Shown here in pieces: positions 35,920 through 44,089 of a stretch of 64,000 bases of DNA. Origin of the DNA: Rhodoferax sp. WC2427 (GTDB lineage: Bacteria; Pseudomonadota; Gammaproteobacteria; Burkholderiales; Burkholderiaceae_C); assembly GCF_040822085.1 (NCBI RefSeq), contig NZ_CP162006.1, positions 4,588,001 through 4,652,000 of the forward strand, written 5' to 3'. Both the position numbers and the translations under genes were made by a program. Each line of letters opens with the position of its first letter. Within the stretch, counting starts at the first letter, position 1. The notes beneath the pieces are model-generated. The model saw only the letters and a program-made list of their open reading frames with translations. It was not told the DNA's origin and searched no databases.

Positions 35920-37074
35920 TTAGTAGGCGTTGCGCGTGTGGGCTTCGATGTAGGCGAAGTTGATGTCTTCGCCCAGGCCGGGCAGCTGTGACAGGTGCAC
36001 ATAGCCGTCGGCATCCATCGGGTCGGCCAGGGTGTTCAGGTAGGCGGGCACTTCGTCGTACTCCAGGAAGGGGTGCAACAGGCCGCGCTCGTACCAGCGG
36101 GTGTTCTTGATGGCCGCGCACACCGCCAGGTTGGCCGCGCCGTTGCCGTGCACTTCGCACTGCATGCCGAAGGATTCGGCCAGGTGCGCCACCTTGAGCG
36201 TGGGGGTGATGCCGCCCACGCCGGGCACACCGGCACGCAGGATGTCGCAGGCACCGGCCTTGACCCAGTCGGCCCGGCTGTGGTGCTTGCCCGACAGGCT
36301 TTCGGGCCCGACGATGGGAATGTCGAGCTGGTCGGCCAGCCAGGCGTACGAGGCCATGCTTTGCTCGTTCATCATTTCTTCGAACCAGGTGAAGTTGAGC
36401 TTCTCCAGGGCGCGGCCAATGGTCAGCGCGTCGATGCGGCTGTAGTTGTGGTAGCCGTCCAGCATCAACGGAATGTTGGGGCCGACAGCTTCGCGCACGG
36501 CGGCGCAGGCCTGGATGTCCATGGGCACGCTGGGGGCAAAGGAGACCGGCGGCATCCAGGTGTGCAGCTTGATAGCCTTGTAGCCGCGCGCCACCAGCTT
36601 GAGGGCGAAGTCCCCGTACTCTTGCGGGGTGGACAGGCCGCCCTGGAGCTCGTCGCCGCACATGGTGCTGCCGTAGGCGGGCACCTTGTCGCGGTAGCCA
36701 CCGATCAGGCGGTACACCGGCTGGCCCAGCACCCGGCCGGCCAGATCCCACAGCGCCTGGTCTACGGCGGCCAGGGCGCGGTCCGTCAGTTGCCCGGCGC
36801 TGCCGCGCTGCCAGTGTTCCAGGCCGTGCCAAAGCTGCTCGCGCTGGAACGGGTGCTGGCCGACCAGCACCTTGCGCACAAAGGCTTCCAGCACATGGGG
36901 GCGGATCACCTCGGGCGGCGCAAAAGCGTAGCCGCTGTGCCCCTCGTCGGTGGTGATGGTCAACAGGGCCATCTTGCCCAGGCCCTCGGGTCCGGGGTGG
37001 GAATGGCCCGCCGTGTCCACCGACCGGCGGGTCGGGAAGGTGAATTCGGTGCCGTGTACGCTGGTAATTTTCAT
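35920..37074 (-). CDS. Enolase-superfamily acid (sugar) dehydratase, mandelate racemase type
   Basis: 384 residues. Catalytic positions visible: K169 and H171 in KAIKLHTW (KxH on the second strand), metal ligands D206 (LMLDGYHN), E232 (WFEEM) and E258 (GPES), then D278 (CDILR) and H309 (CEVHGNG), the His-Asp dyad of the mandelate racemase subgroup. These enzymes abstract the proton next to a carboxylate and usually dehydrate aldonic or aldaric acids to 2-keto-3-deoxy acids. The exact substrate cannot be read from sequence. It is the first gene of the transporter operon, divergent from a GntR regulator with palindromes between them. Confidence 0.87.
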   Translation of the reverse strand: MKITSVHGTEFTFPTRRSVDTAGHSHPGPEGLGKMALLTITTDEGHSGYAFAPPEVIRPHVLEAFVRKVLVGQHPFQREQLWHGLEHWQRGSAGQLTDRALAAVDQALWDLAGRVLGQPVYRLIGGYRDKVPAYGSTMCGDELQGGLSTPQEYGDFALKLVARGYKAIKLHTWMPPVSFAPSVPMDIQACAAVREAVGPNIPLMLDGYHNYSRIDALTIGRALEKLNFTWFEEMMNEQSMASYAWLADQLDIPIVGPESLSGKHHSRADWVKAGACDILRAGVPGVGGITPTLKVAHLAESFGMQCEVHGNGAANLAVCAAIKNTRWYERGLLHPFLEYDEVPAYLNTLADPMDADGYVHLSQLPGLGEDINFAYIEAHTRNAY

Positions 37075-37095
37075 AAGATTCCTTCTATGTCATCG

Positions 37096-37105
37096 GTCGT
37101 CAGAC
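37096..37105. promoter_or_regulatory. GntR operator candidate, site 1
   Basis: GTCGTCAGAC, sharing the CGTCAGAC core with sites 2 and 4, just upstream of the dehydratase start. It probably represses or gates the operon. Confidence 0.5.
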
Positions 37106-37124
37106 TGGAATGGATTTTAGGCAG

Positions 37125-37137
37125 CACGTCAGACGTG
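37125..37137. promoter_or_regulatory. GntR operator candidate, site 2
   Basis: A perfect palindrome CACGTC-A-GACGTG in the divergent promoter region between the dehydratase operon and the GntR gene. Its CGTCAGACG core equals that of the porin-upstream site. Confidence 0.65.
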
Positions 37138-37196
37138 TTGAATCAGTAGAAACCCTTAAATACCGGGTTTTCTCCGGATGGACCCGCGCTGGCATC

Positions 37197-37209
37197 AGTC
37201 GTCTGGCGA
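37197..37209. promoter_or_regulatory. GntR operator candidate, site 3 (weaker)
   Basis: AGTCGTCTGGCGA, an imperfect version of the same palindrome, close to the start of the GntR gene. It may mediate autoregulation. Confidence 0.4.
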
Positions 37210-37261
37210 GACACGCGGGCCGCGTTATAGTCAAGGGTCCATCCATAGCCCCCGCCACACC

Positions 37262-38032
37262 ATGTTCCCTACGATGCCTGACCATCCCGCGCGGACCAAA
37301 AGCCAGCCGCAGCGGGTGGTGGACGGGGTTTCCGAACGCATCCACAGCGGGGCCCTCAAGCCCGGCGACCGGGTGCCGTCCGAGCCGGGACTGATGCAGG
37401 AATTCAATGTCAGCCGCACAGTGGTGCGTGAAGCCATGTCGCGCCTGCAGGCCAGCGGCCTGGTCGAAACCCGGCAAGGCGTGGGCACGTTTGTACTGGC
37501 ATCGGCCGCCCCCGAGCCCTTGCTGGCGATCGGCGCGCGCGACCTTCAGGTGCGCCAGAAGCTGGCCATGCTGGAGCTGCGCATCAGCCTCGAGTCCGAG
37601 GCCGCCAGTCTGGCCGCTGTGCGCCGCCGCGAAGAGCATCTGGTGGCGATGCGCGCCGCGCTGGACGCTTTCGACGCGCAGCGCCGCACCGGTGGCAGCA
37701 CCACCGAACCCGACTTCCAGTTCCATGTACAGATTGCCGCAGCCACCGGTAACGAATACTTCGAAGAGGTGCTGACCAGCCTGGGCAACGCGACGATTCC
37801 ACGGGCTGCGCCCGATGCCGCCGCTTCCCGGGACAGCAAGCCCGCGGCGCGTTTTGGCGAAGCCCAGCCCATGCTGGAGAGCGGCAAGGCCATTACCCAG
37901 CGTGAGCACGAAGCCATTTACGAGGCCATCCGCCGGGGCGATGCCGCCGCCGCGCGGGCGGCGATGTTCATGCACCTGAGCAACAGCCGCGAGCGCATGC
38001 GCGCCAACACGGAAAGCGGCGCCAGCCACTAG
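37262..38032 (+). CDS. GntR-family (FadR/FCD) transcriptional regulator
   Basis: 256 residues. The winged helix-turn-helix is at about 17-82 (GALKPGDRVPSEPGLMQEF, then VSRTVVREAMSRLQASGLVE and GVGTFV). The FCD ligand-binding domain has the family histidines in FHVQIAAATGN and EHEAIYEAI, which typically hold a metal that binds carboxylate effectors. ATG at 37262 or 37274 are both possible. The gene is divergent from a sugar-acid dehydratase operon and just upstream of a porin, with CGTCAGACG palindromes at both, so it is the likely local regulator. Confidence 0.9.
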   Translation: MFPTMPDHPARTKSQPQRVVDGVSERIHSGALKPGDRVPSEPGLMQEFNVSRTVVREAMSRLQASGLVETRQGVGTFVLASAAPEPLLAIGARDLQVRQKLAMLELRISLESEAASLAAVRRREEHLVAMRAALDAFDAQRRTGGSTTEPDFQFHVQIAAATGNEYFEEVLTSLGNATIPRAAPDAAASRDSKPAARFGEAQPMLESGKAITQREHEAIYEAIRRGDAAAARAAMFMHLSNSRERMRANTESGASH

Positions 38033-38151
38033 CCACGCGCCAGCCAGTCGGCGCAAACCGCTACGGGCATGGCCCCGTATAGCGCACAAAAACCACAAAT
38101 TAAGGGTTTTTACTGATTCCGTGGGGACGGGCTCTTTCTTATTATTCGCCA

Positions 38152-38166
38152 AGTCGTCAGACGACT
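38152..38166. promoter_or_regulatory. GntR operator candidate, site 4 (porin promoter)
   Basis: A perfect palindrome AGTCGTC-A-GACGACT about 48 bases upstream of the porin start. It is the best copy of the shared motif and ties the porin to the GntR regulon. Confidence 0.65.
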
Positions 38167-38213
38167 GACGTATGACTAGAAAATCCCCCCACCCCCACAG
38201 GAGTCCTGTTCCC

Positions 38214-39269
38214 ATGCAAACCAAACTCATCACCGCGCTGGCCTTCGGCGCATTTGCAAGCGCCGCTTCGGCCCAATCCAGCGTGACCTTGTCCGGCATC
38301 GCCGATGCCTGGGTCGGCCAGACCCGGCACAAGGTGGGTGTCAACCCACCGGGTACGGGCTACGTGGTGGACAGCGGCGGCGCCCAAGCCAGCCGCTGGA
38401 GCCTGCGTGGCACCGAGGACCTGGGCGGCGGGCTGAAAGCCAGCTTTGTGCTGGAGCAAGGCTTCGCGCTGGACAACGGCACCGTCTCTACCGTCTCGGC
38501 CTCCAACGTGGGCTTCAACCGCGGGGCCTACCTCGGCGTGTCGGGCGACTTTGGCGACCTGCGCCTGGGCCGCATGCTGGGGGCCTTCGATGCCTTGCGT
38601 GGCTCGACCAACCACCTGTACGACTCGTCCGGCTTTGCCTCGACCGGCCAGGTCTGGGGCGCGGGCGCCACTGCCGCCAACGGCCTGCCCGCCGTCACCG
38701 GTACCGACTACCTGGCCCGGGGCAACAACACGGTGATGTACATCACGCCGTCGGTGGGTATTTTCAGCGGCTCGGTGAGCTTCAGCGCCAACGAAGGGGC
38801 CTCCACCGCCACCGAATCACCCCGCACGATCAGCGCCCATGGCAAGGTCACGCAAGGCCCGTTGCGCGTCGGCTACTCATACCAGGCCGAGAGCTACACC
38901 ACGGGCAAGAACAAGTTCCACCTGGTCGCAGGCAACTACAACTTCGGGCCGGTGAATATGGTGGGGGCCTTCCAGCGCCAAATCGACGAGCGCATCGCCG
39001 GGCACCAGAGCTCCAAGGAATGGGAACTGGGTCTGGACGCGCCCTTCGGCCAGGCCACGGTGGCCATTGGTTACGCCAGTGCCAAGACCGAAAACAGCCT
39101 AGGCCGCAAAGTGGTGGACGCCCACGGCCTGAGCCTGATGGCCACCTACGACCTGTCCAAACGCACCCGCCTCTACACCGCGTTCCGCCAGCTCAAAACC
39201 GAACGCGCGGACGGCAGTGTCTCGCTGGACGCCTCGCGCCTGGGTTTTGGCGTAACGCACAAGTTCTGA
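38214..39269 (+). CDS. Gram-negative general porin (betaproteobacterial type)
   Basis: 351 residues with a signal peptide (cleavage near SASA-Q, residue 20). The mature start SSVTLSGIADAWVG, the GGGLKASFVLEQGF strand, GDFGDLRLGRM loop and the terminal phenylalanine after HK are the standard 16-stranded trimeric porin features. AGGAG precedes the ATG at 38214. A GntR-type palindrome in its promoter suggests it admits the substrate of the adjacent catabolic locus. Confidence 0.92.
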   Translation: MQTKLITALAFGAFASAASAQSSVTLSGIADAWVGQTRHKVGVNPPGTGYVVDSGGAQASRWSLRGTEDLGGGLKASFVLEQGFALDNGTVSTVSASNVGFNRGAYLGVSGDFGDLRLGRMLGAFDALRGSTNHLYDSSGFASTGQVWGAGATAANGLPAVTGTDYLARGNNTVMYITPSVGIFSGSVSFSANEGASTATESPRTISAHGKVTQGPLRVGYSYQAESYTTGKNKFHLVAGNYNFGPVNMVGAFQRQIDERIAGHQSSKEWELGLDAPFGQATVAIGYASAKTENSLGRKVVDAHGLSLMATYDLSKRTRLYTAFRQLKTERADGSVSLDASRLGFGVTHKF

Positions 39270-39287
39270 GGCGGCGGGGCGGCGGCC

Positions 39288-40481
39288 CTATTTCGGCCAG
39301 AGCACCCAGAGCTTTAAGGGCTGCTTGAGCCGACCGGCCAGGTCGCCCGCCTCGGGGCCCCAACCGGCGAAATAGTCGGCCCGTACGGCCCCAGTGATGG
39401 CACTGCCCGTATCCTGGGCGAAGACCAGCTTTTGCAGGGGTGCCCAGGGGCCGGGCGAGGCCAGCCACACCGGTGTGCCGTAGGGAATGCTGGCGGGGTC
39501 CACGGCAATCGAGCGGCCCGGGGTCAGGGCCACGCCCTGTGCGCCCCGGGGACCGAAGGCCATATCCAGCTCCGACAGCACTTCTTCGCGGAAAAACACG
39601 GTGCGCGGGTTGCTCCACAGCAACTCATTCACCCGCTGGGGGTTTTGCACAATCCAGGCCTTGATGCCAGGCCAGGTGGCATCGCGGATCAGGCCCTGGT
39701 CCAGCAGCCAGCGGCCCACGCTTTTGTAGGGCTGGTCGTTGGTACCCGCATAGGCCAGCCGCACCAGGCGCTGGCTGCCGTCGGCCTCGGTGATGCGCAG
39801 GCGCCCCGAGCCCTGGATTTGCAGCACCAGCGCATCCACCGGGTCGGACAGCCAGGCAATCGCGCGCCCGGCCAATTGGGCCTTGGCCTCGGGCAAGGTC
39901 TCCATTTCCTGCCGGGTGTACCAGGGCTTGCGCTGGCCCAGGGTGGCCGGCGGGCGGTACAGGGGTACGGCGGAAGCGCTGGTGGGGTTGCGGGTGCCGT
40001 CCAGCAGCGGCTCGTAGTAGCTGGTGAGCAGGCCCTCGGAGCTGCCAAGCAGCGGCTCCACCTTGTAGGGCTGCAGGCGGGCGACCATCCAGGCGCGCTG
40101 CTCGTCGCCGCTGCCGATGCTCAGGCGACGCACCTCCTTGCACAGCGGCGCCTGGACCGGGCCGGGGCGCTCGCAGCTTTTGGTCCAGGCGTTCCAGGCC
40201 TCGTGCAGCGGGTCCTGGCCAAAACCGGGCAGTTCGGCCCAGCGCACCGCCGTCCAGCGGCTTTTGCCCTGGGTGATGGGGGGCGGCAAGGGACCGGTGT
40301 CGCCCGGGACGGCGTACGGCGGGGCCTCAGGGAGGCCGGGCACGGTCGGCACCGCCGCCGGGGTAGATGGCGGGGCTTCGGGCATGCGGGTGGCGCAGGC
40401 GGCCAGGGTTCCTACAATCGCGGCCAGAGCGGCTTGGCGCGCGCCGCGCGCCGAGAAAAAATCTACAAGGAGTCGGGGCAT
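39288..40481 (-). CDS. mltA: Membrane-bound lytic murein transglycosylase A
   Basis: 397 residues with a lipoprotein signal (GTLAAC, lipidated Cys29). The MltA domain covers about 150-320 (SYYEPLLDGTRN, ALVLQIQGSGRLRI), and the 3D domain ends the protein with AQDTGSAITGAVRADYF, where the aspartate is catalytic. It cleaves peptidoglycan to anhydromuropeptides at the outer membrane. No other in-frame start is available near the signal peptide. The start codon overlaps the ATG of a divergent small ORF. Confidence 0.93.
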   Translation of the reverse strand: MPRLLVDFFSARGARQAALAAIVGTLAACATRMPEAPPSTPAAVPTVPGLPEAPPYAVPGDTGPLPPPITQGKSRWTAVRWAELPGFGQDPLHEAWNAWTKSCERPGPVQAPLCKEVRRLSIGSGDEQRAWMVARLQPYKVEPLLGSSEGLLTSYYEPLLDGTRNPTSASAVPLYRPPATLGQRKPWYTRQEMETLPEAKAQLAGRAIAWLSDPVDALVLQIQGSGRLRITEADGSQRLVRLAYAGTNDQPYKSVGRWLLDQGLIRDATWPGIKAWIVQNPQRVNELLWSNPRTVFFREEVLSELDMAFGPRGAQGVALTPGRSIAVDPASIPYGTPVWLASPGPWAPLQKLVFAQDTGSAITGAVRADYFAGWGPEAGDLAGRLKQPLKLWVLWPK

Positions 40482-40620
40482 GGTGTTGTTGTTACTGGAA
40501 GCGCTGGGAGCGGGGGTGTTGCTGGTGCTGATTGTCTGGTGGACCATGTTCTCGGGCCGTAAAAACGGCGAAATCGTCCAAAAATCGGAAGAAAAAGAGC
40601 CGCCAGCGCCCATTGAATAA
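40480..40620 (+). CDS. Small single-pass membrane protein
   Basis: A 46-residue ORF with an AAGGAG ribosome binding site about nine bases before its ATG. Residues 2-24 form one strongly hydrophobic helix (LLLLEALGAGVLLVLIVWW), followed by a charged cytoplasmic-type tail (SGRKNGEIVQKSEEKE). The ATG shares three bases of sequence with the start codon of mltA on the other strand, so the two divergent genes begin on the same four bases (CATG). The last residues (PPAPIE) and the stop are encoded by a palindromic repeat. Function unknown; an envelope role near MltA is only a guess. Confidence 0.65.
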   Translation: MVLLLLEALGAGVLLVLIVWWTMFSGRKNGEIVQKSEEKEPPAPIE

Positions 40621-40653
40621 GCGTGAGAAGCTACATTTTTTGTAGCAAATTGG
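40598..40653 (-). repeat. Palindromic repeat, copy 9, covering two convergent stop codons
   Basis: Reverse copy: CAGCGCCCATTGAATAAGCG, GAGAAGCTACA-N5-TGTAGC. It encodes the end of the 46-residue ORF and, on the other strand, the end of the response regulator. The GCTACA/TGTAGC hairpin could terminate both transcripts. Confidence 0.7.
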
Positions 40654-41257
40654 CCAATTCCACGGCCGACTTCACTTCCATCTTGTCAAACACCCGGCCC
40701 CGGTGGACTTCCACCGTGCGCACGCTGATCTCGAGCTGGTCGGCAATCAGTTTGTTGGGCAGGCCCAGCACCACCAGCCGCATCACGTCGCGTTCGCGCT
40801 CGGTGAGTTCGGTCAGGCGGGTTTGCAGGCGCTGGCGGCCTTCGCGGGCGCGCAGGTTCAGGGCCGACTGGGCCAGGGCCTGCTCGATGCGGTCCACCAG
40901 CGCATTGTCGGAAAACGGCTTTTCGCAGAAGTCAAAAGCCCCGCGCTTGACGGCGTCCACGGCGGTCGGCACATCGGCGTGGCCGGTCAAAAAGATCACC
41001 GGCATGGGCTGGTGCAGCCCGCGGGCAATCAGCTTGTCGAACAGCGCCAGTCCGCTGATGCCGGGCATGCGCACATCCAGCAGCAGGCAGCAGGCCTGGC
41101 GCGGCACAAAGCCGGTGGCCAGCATGGTCTCGAAGGCTTCGGCGCTGGGAAACCCCTCGCTGAACAGGCCACGCGAGCGCAGCAGCCACGACAGCGCATC
41201 GCGCACGCTGGCATCGTCATCCACGATGAAAACGGTGGCATCTTGTACGGGTTGCAT
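40631..41257 (-). CDS. Two-component response regulator, FixJ/LuxR type
   Basis: 208 residues. Receiver domain at 1-120: acidic DDD at 13-15, phosphoacceptor D61 (LLLDVRMPG), T91 and K113 (CEKPFS). The LuxR-type helix-turn-helix lies at about 143-205 (LTERERDVMRLVVLGLPNKL, then ISVRTVEVHRGRVFDKM). It is partnered with the upstream sensor kinase. The pair resembles DctS/DctR or TtrS/TtrR-like systems that switch on carboxylate or electron-acceptor genes, but the target is not visible here. The C-terminus lies within a palindromic repeat. Confidence 0.9.
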   Translation of the reverse strand: MQPVQDATVFIVDDDASVRDALSWLLRSRGLFSEGFPSAEAFETMLATGFVPRQACCLLLDVRMPGISGLALFDKLIARGLHQPMPVIFLTGHADVPTAVDAVKRGAFDFCEKPFSDNALVDRIEQALAQSALNLRAREGRQRLQTRLTELTERERDVMRLVVLGLPNKLIADQLEISVRTVEVHRGRVFDKMEVKSAVELANLLQKM

Positions 41258-41270
41258 CAGTGCCTCACAA

Positions 41271-43277
41271 TTATTCGGAGATCGGCAGGGTAAACCGAAA
41301 CACGGTGCCTTGCGGCCAATTCGCCGCGAAACCGAGCGAGCCCCCATGCTGCTCCACCACCGTGCGGCACAGACTCAGACCCAGGCCCATGCCTTCGTCC
41401 TTGGTGGTGAAAAACGGGGTGAACAGGCGCTCGGCCACCTCGGGCGGGATGCCGGGGCCCCGGTCCGACACCGCAAACTCGACCCAGCCAGCCAGCGGCG
41501 GCGGCAGCTGCGCCACCCCCAACACCAGCACCCGCTTGGCCACGGCGGGGTGCTCCATGGCCTGCATGGCGTTACGCGTCAGGTTGAGCAGCACCTGCTC
41601 GACCATGGAGCGGTCGCACAAAACGTTCGGCAGTACATCGTCCACGGCCAACTGCACTTGCACGCCCAGCTTGCGGGCCTGCAACTGCACCAGCGGCAAA
41701 ATGGCATCCAGCAGCACCTGCGGCGCGACCGGCTCGCGCACCTTGGCCCGGCGGCGCACAAAGTCGTGCACGCTGCGGATCAGCTTGCCCGCGCGCTCCA
41801 CCTGCTCGGCGATGCGGCGCATGGCGGTGGCCAGGTCCGCGGTGTCCACCAGAGTGCCGCCAGCCTGCAAGCGGTTCAGCGAACCGGTGGCGTAGCTGGA
41901 GATGGCGGCCAGCGGCTGGTTCAGTTCGTGGCTCAGCAGCGAGGCCATTTCGCCTACCGTGGCCAGCCGGGCGGTGGCCTGGAGACGGTCCTGGCTGGTG
42001 CGCGACAGCTCTTCGGCGCGGCGCTGTTCGGTCACGTCCACCACCGCACTCATCCAGCCGGTGTGCGCGCCCTGGGCATTGATCAGCGGGGCCTCCATGA
42101 CCAGCACCGGAAAGACGCTGCCGTCCTTGCGCATGAACACCGAACTAAAGCCTTCGCGGGGTGGCGCGCTGCCTGCCATGCGGATCTCTTGGCGCTGCTG
42201 GTATTCGCTGGCCAGATCGGGAGGCCAAAACGGCGCAGGCATGCCGCGGCCCCACAGTTCGTCGGCGGAAAAGCCCACCATCTGGCAAAACGCCGGGTTC
42301 ACGTAGGTAATGCGGCCTTGCAGGTCGCGGGCGCGCAGGCCGGTGAGCAGCGAGTCCTCCATGGCCTTGCGAAAGGCCAGCGCTTCGGCCAGGTTGCGCT
42401 CGGCGCTGAGGCGCCGACGGGTGTCCTTGACCAGCAGCGCGGTCACCGACACCAGGGCAATCGACATCAAGGTCACCAGCGCCGTCATCAGGTTGGGGTA
42501 CACCTCGGGGTCGCCATGCCAGCTGTCCATGCGCAACACCATGGTGTTGCCGGGCAGGTTGACCAATTGCCGCGCAGAAAACACCCGCGTGCCGCGCCGC
42601 GCCGAGCCGTGCAGTACCAGGCGGGTGCCATCGGGCTCGATAAATGACACCTCCTGGCTGCGGCTGAGTTGGCGGCCCACCATGTCGGCCAGCACATCGC
42701 CCAGTGCGTAGGTGGCCACCAGATAGCCGGTGAGCTGCCCGTGGCTGATCAGCGGCATGCACATTTCCATGACCTCCAGCCCCAGTCCATCCAGCTGCGG
42801 TAAAAAATAGCTGCTGGAATACGACGGGCCGTTGGCCCGCTTGGCCAAGGTGCAGGCCAGGGTGACATCGGGCTCGGCATTTCTGCTGCCCAACCACTCA
42901 AAGGCCTGGGGCCGAAACGGGCTCTCGGCCAGGGCCAACACCGTCAAATCGGGTCGCCGCCATTCCACCCGCAGCAGCTCGCGGTGCAGGCGCACAAACT
43001 CGGCGGCATCGACGCGCCAGGAGCCGGGGCTGGGGTCGTTGAACTGCAAGGCTTGCAGGCTCAGCACATTGCGCCCCAAGCCCAGCCGTACGTCGTCCGC
43101 CGCGGCGGCGGTATCCCGCTCCAGCGTGTCCTGTACCTGGCTGGCTTCAAACCGCCCGGCCAGCCAGACCAGCGTGGTCAGCACCAGCGCCAGCAACAAC
43201 AGCATGACCACCCACAGCGACCAACGCTGCCACCAGCGTAGCCAGCCCACCCGGGATCGCGGCAGCAGGGCGCTCAC
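41271..43277 (-). CDS. Membrane sensor histidine kinase with PAS domain
   Basis: 668 residues. Transmembrane helices at about 18-39 and 263-284 enclose a roughly 220-residue periplasmic sensor domain, probably Cache-like. A PAS domain follows at about 296-421 (RITYVNPAFCQMVGFSADEL). The phosphorylated His450 is in LLSHELNQPLAAI, and the ATPase region has NLTRNAMQAME, DRGPGIPPE and GMGLGLSLCRTVVEQHGG. The start is GTG in a GTGA overlap with the preceding hydrolase stop. DctS-like architecture suggests sensing of a periplasmic carboxylate, which is inference. Confidence 0.88.
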   Translation of the reverse strand: MSALLPRSRVGWLRWWQRWSLWVVMLLLLALVLTTLVWLAGRFEASQVQDTLERDTAAAADDVRLGLGRNVLSLQALQFNDPSPGSWRVDAAEFVRLHRELLRVEWRRPDLTVLALAESPFRPQAFEWLGSRNAEPDVTLACTLAKRANGPSYSSSYFLPQLDGLGLEVMEMCMPLISHGQLTGYLVATYALGDVLADMVGRQLSRSQEVSFIEPDGTRLVLHGSARRGTRVFSARQLVNLPGNTMVLRMDSWHGDPEVYPNLMTALVTLMSIALVSVTALLVKDTRRRLSAERNLAEALAFRKAMEDSLLTGLRARDLQGRITYVNPAFCQMVGFSADELWGRGMPAPFWPPDLASEYQQRQEIRMAGSAPPREGFSSVFMRKDGSVFPVLVMEAPLINAQGAHTGWMSAVVDVTEQRRAEELSRTSQDRLQATARLATVGEMASLLSHELNQPLAAISSYATGSLNRLQAGGTLVDTADLATAMRRIAEQVERAGKLIRSVHDFVRRRAKVREPVAPQVLLDAILPLVQLQARKLGVQVQLAVDDVLPNVLCDRSMVEQVLLNLTRNAMQAMEHPAVAKRVLVLGVAQLPPPLAGWVEFAVSDRGPGIPPEVAERLFTPFFTTKDEGMGLGLSLCRTVVEQHGGSLGFAANWPQGTVFRFTLPISE

Positions 43278-44089
43278 AGAACCCGGTGCTCCAGCGCGGG
43301 CAACTGGGCACGGCATTGCGCCAACCGGGCGGCGTCCAGCGTACCCGCCACCACGGCCTCGCCCTCGGCGTGCTCGGCCAGTACCGTGCCCCAGGGGTCT
43401 GCCAGCAGGCTGTGGCCCCAGGTGCGGCGGCCATTGGCGTGCAAGCCGCCCTGGGCCGGGGCCAGCACATAGGCCAGGTTCTCTACCGCGCGGGCGCGCA
43501 GCAGCAGCTCCCAATGGGCCTGGCCGGTGGTGTGGGTAAAGGCGCTGGGCACCAGCAGCAGGTCGGCACCGAGCGCGGCATAGCGGCGGTACAGCTCGGG
43601 AAAGCGCAGGTCGTAGCAGATGCTCAGGCCGATGCGCCAGCGCCGACCATCCCGTGCCGGCAGTTCAAACAGCACCGGCTCGGTGCCGGGCTCCAGCACC
43701 CGCGACTCGTCAAAGCGCTCGTGCCCGTTGTCGAAGCGGAACAGGTGGATCTTGTCGTAGCGGGCCACACAGGCCCCGCTGGGGTCGAACACCAGGGTGC
43801 TGTTGCGCACCCGGCTGCCGTCACCCACAGTGATGGGGAGCGTGCCGCCCACCAGCCACAGGCCCAACTGGCGCGCCGTGGTGGCCAGAAAATCCTGGAT
43901 GGGGCCGTGGCCCAGGGCCTCCTGGATCTGCAGCTTGTCGGTATCGCGCTGGCCCAGCAGGCAAAAATACTCGGGCAGCACCGCCAGCTCGGCACCGCGG
44001 GCGGCGGCGTCGGCCAGCAAGGCGGCGGCGCGTGCCAGGTTGGCCTGCACGTCGGTACCCGAGACCATCTGGATGGCGGCGACATTCAT
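43274..44089 (-). CDS. Carbon-nitrogen hydrolase (Nit/deaminated glutathione amidase-like)
   Basis: 271 residues of the nitrilase superfamily. The catalytic triad is E40 (LAVLPEYFCLLGQ), K113 (YDKIHLF) and C158 (LSICYDLRFPELYRRYA). These motifs match Nit1/NitB-type amidases that repair deaminated glutathione by removing 2-oxoglutaramate. The start ATG overlaps the yhdP stop (ATGA) and the stop overlaps the kinase start (GTGA), so it is locked in a translationally coupled operon. Confidence 0.9.
   Translation of the reverse strand: MNVAAIQMVSGTDVQANLARAAALLADAAARGAELAVLPEYFCLLGQRDTDKLQIQEALGHGPIQDFLATTARQLGLWLVGGTLPITVGDGSRVRNSTLVFDPSGACVARYDKIHLFRFDNGHERFDESRVLEPGTEPVLFELPARDGRRWRIGLSICYDLRFPELYRRYAALGADLLLVPSAFTHTTGQAHWELLLRARAVENLAYVLAPAQGGLHANGRRTWGHSLLADPWGTVLAEHAEGEAVVAGTLDAARLAQCRAQLPALEHRVL

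Noticed and set aside
33138..35963. 941-codon plus-strand frame across the ABC transporter genes
   Set aside because: Antisense shadow of the permease and binding-protein genes, whose families are unmistakable on the minus strand.
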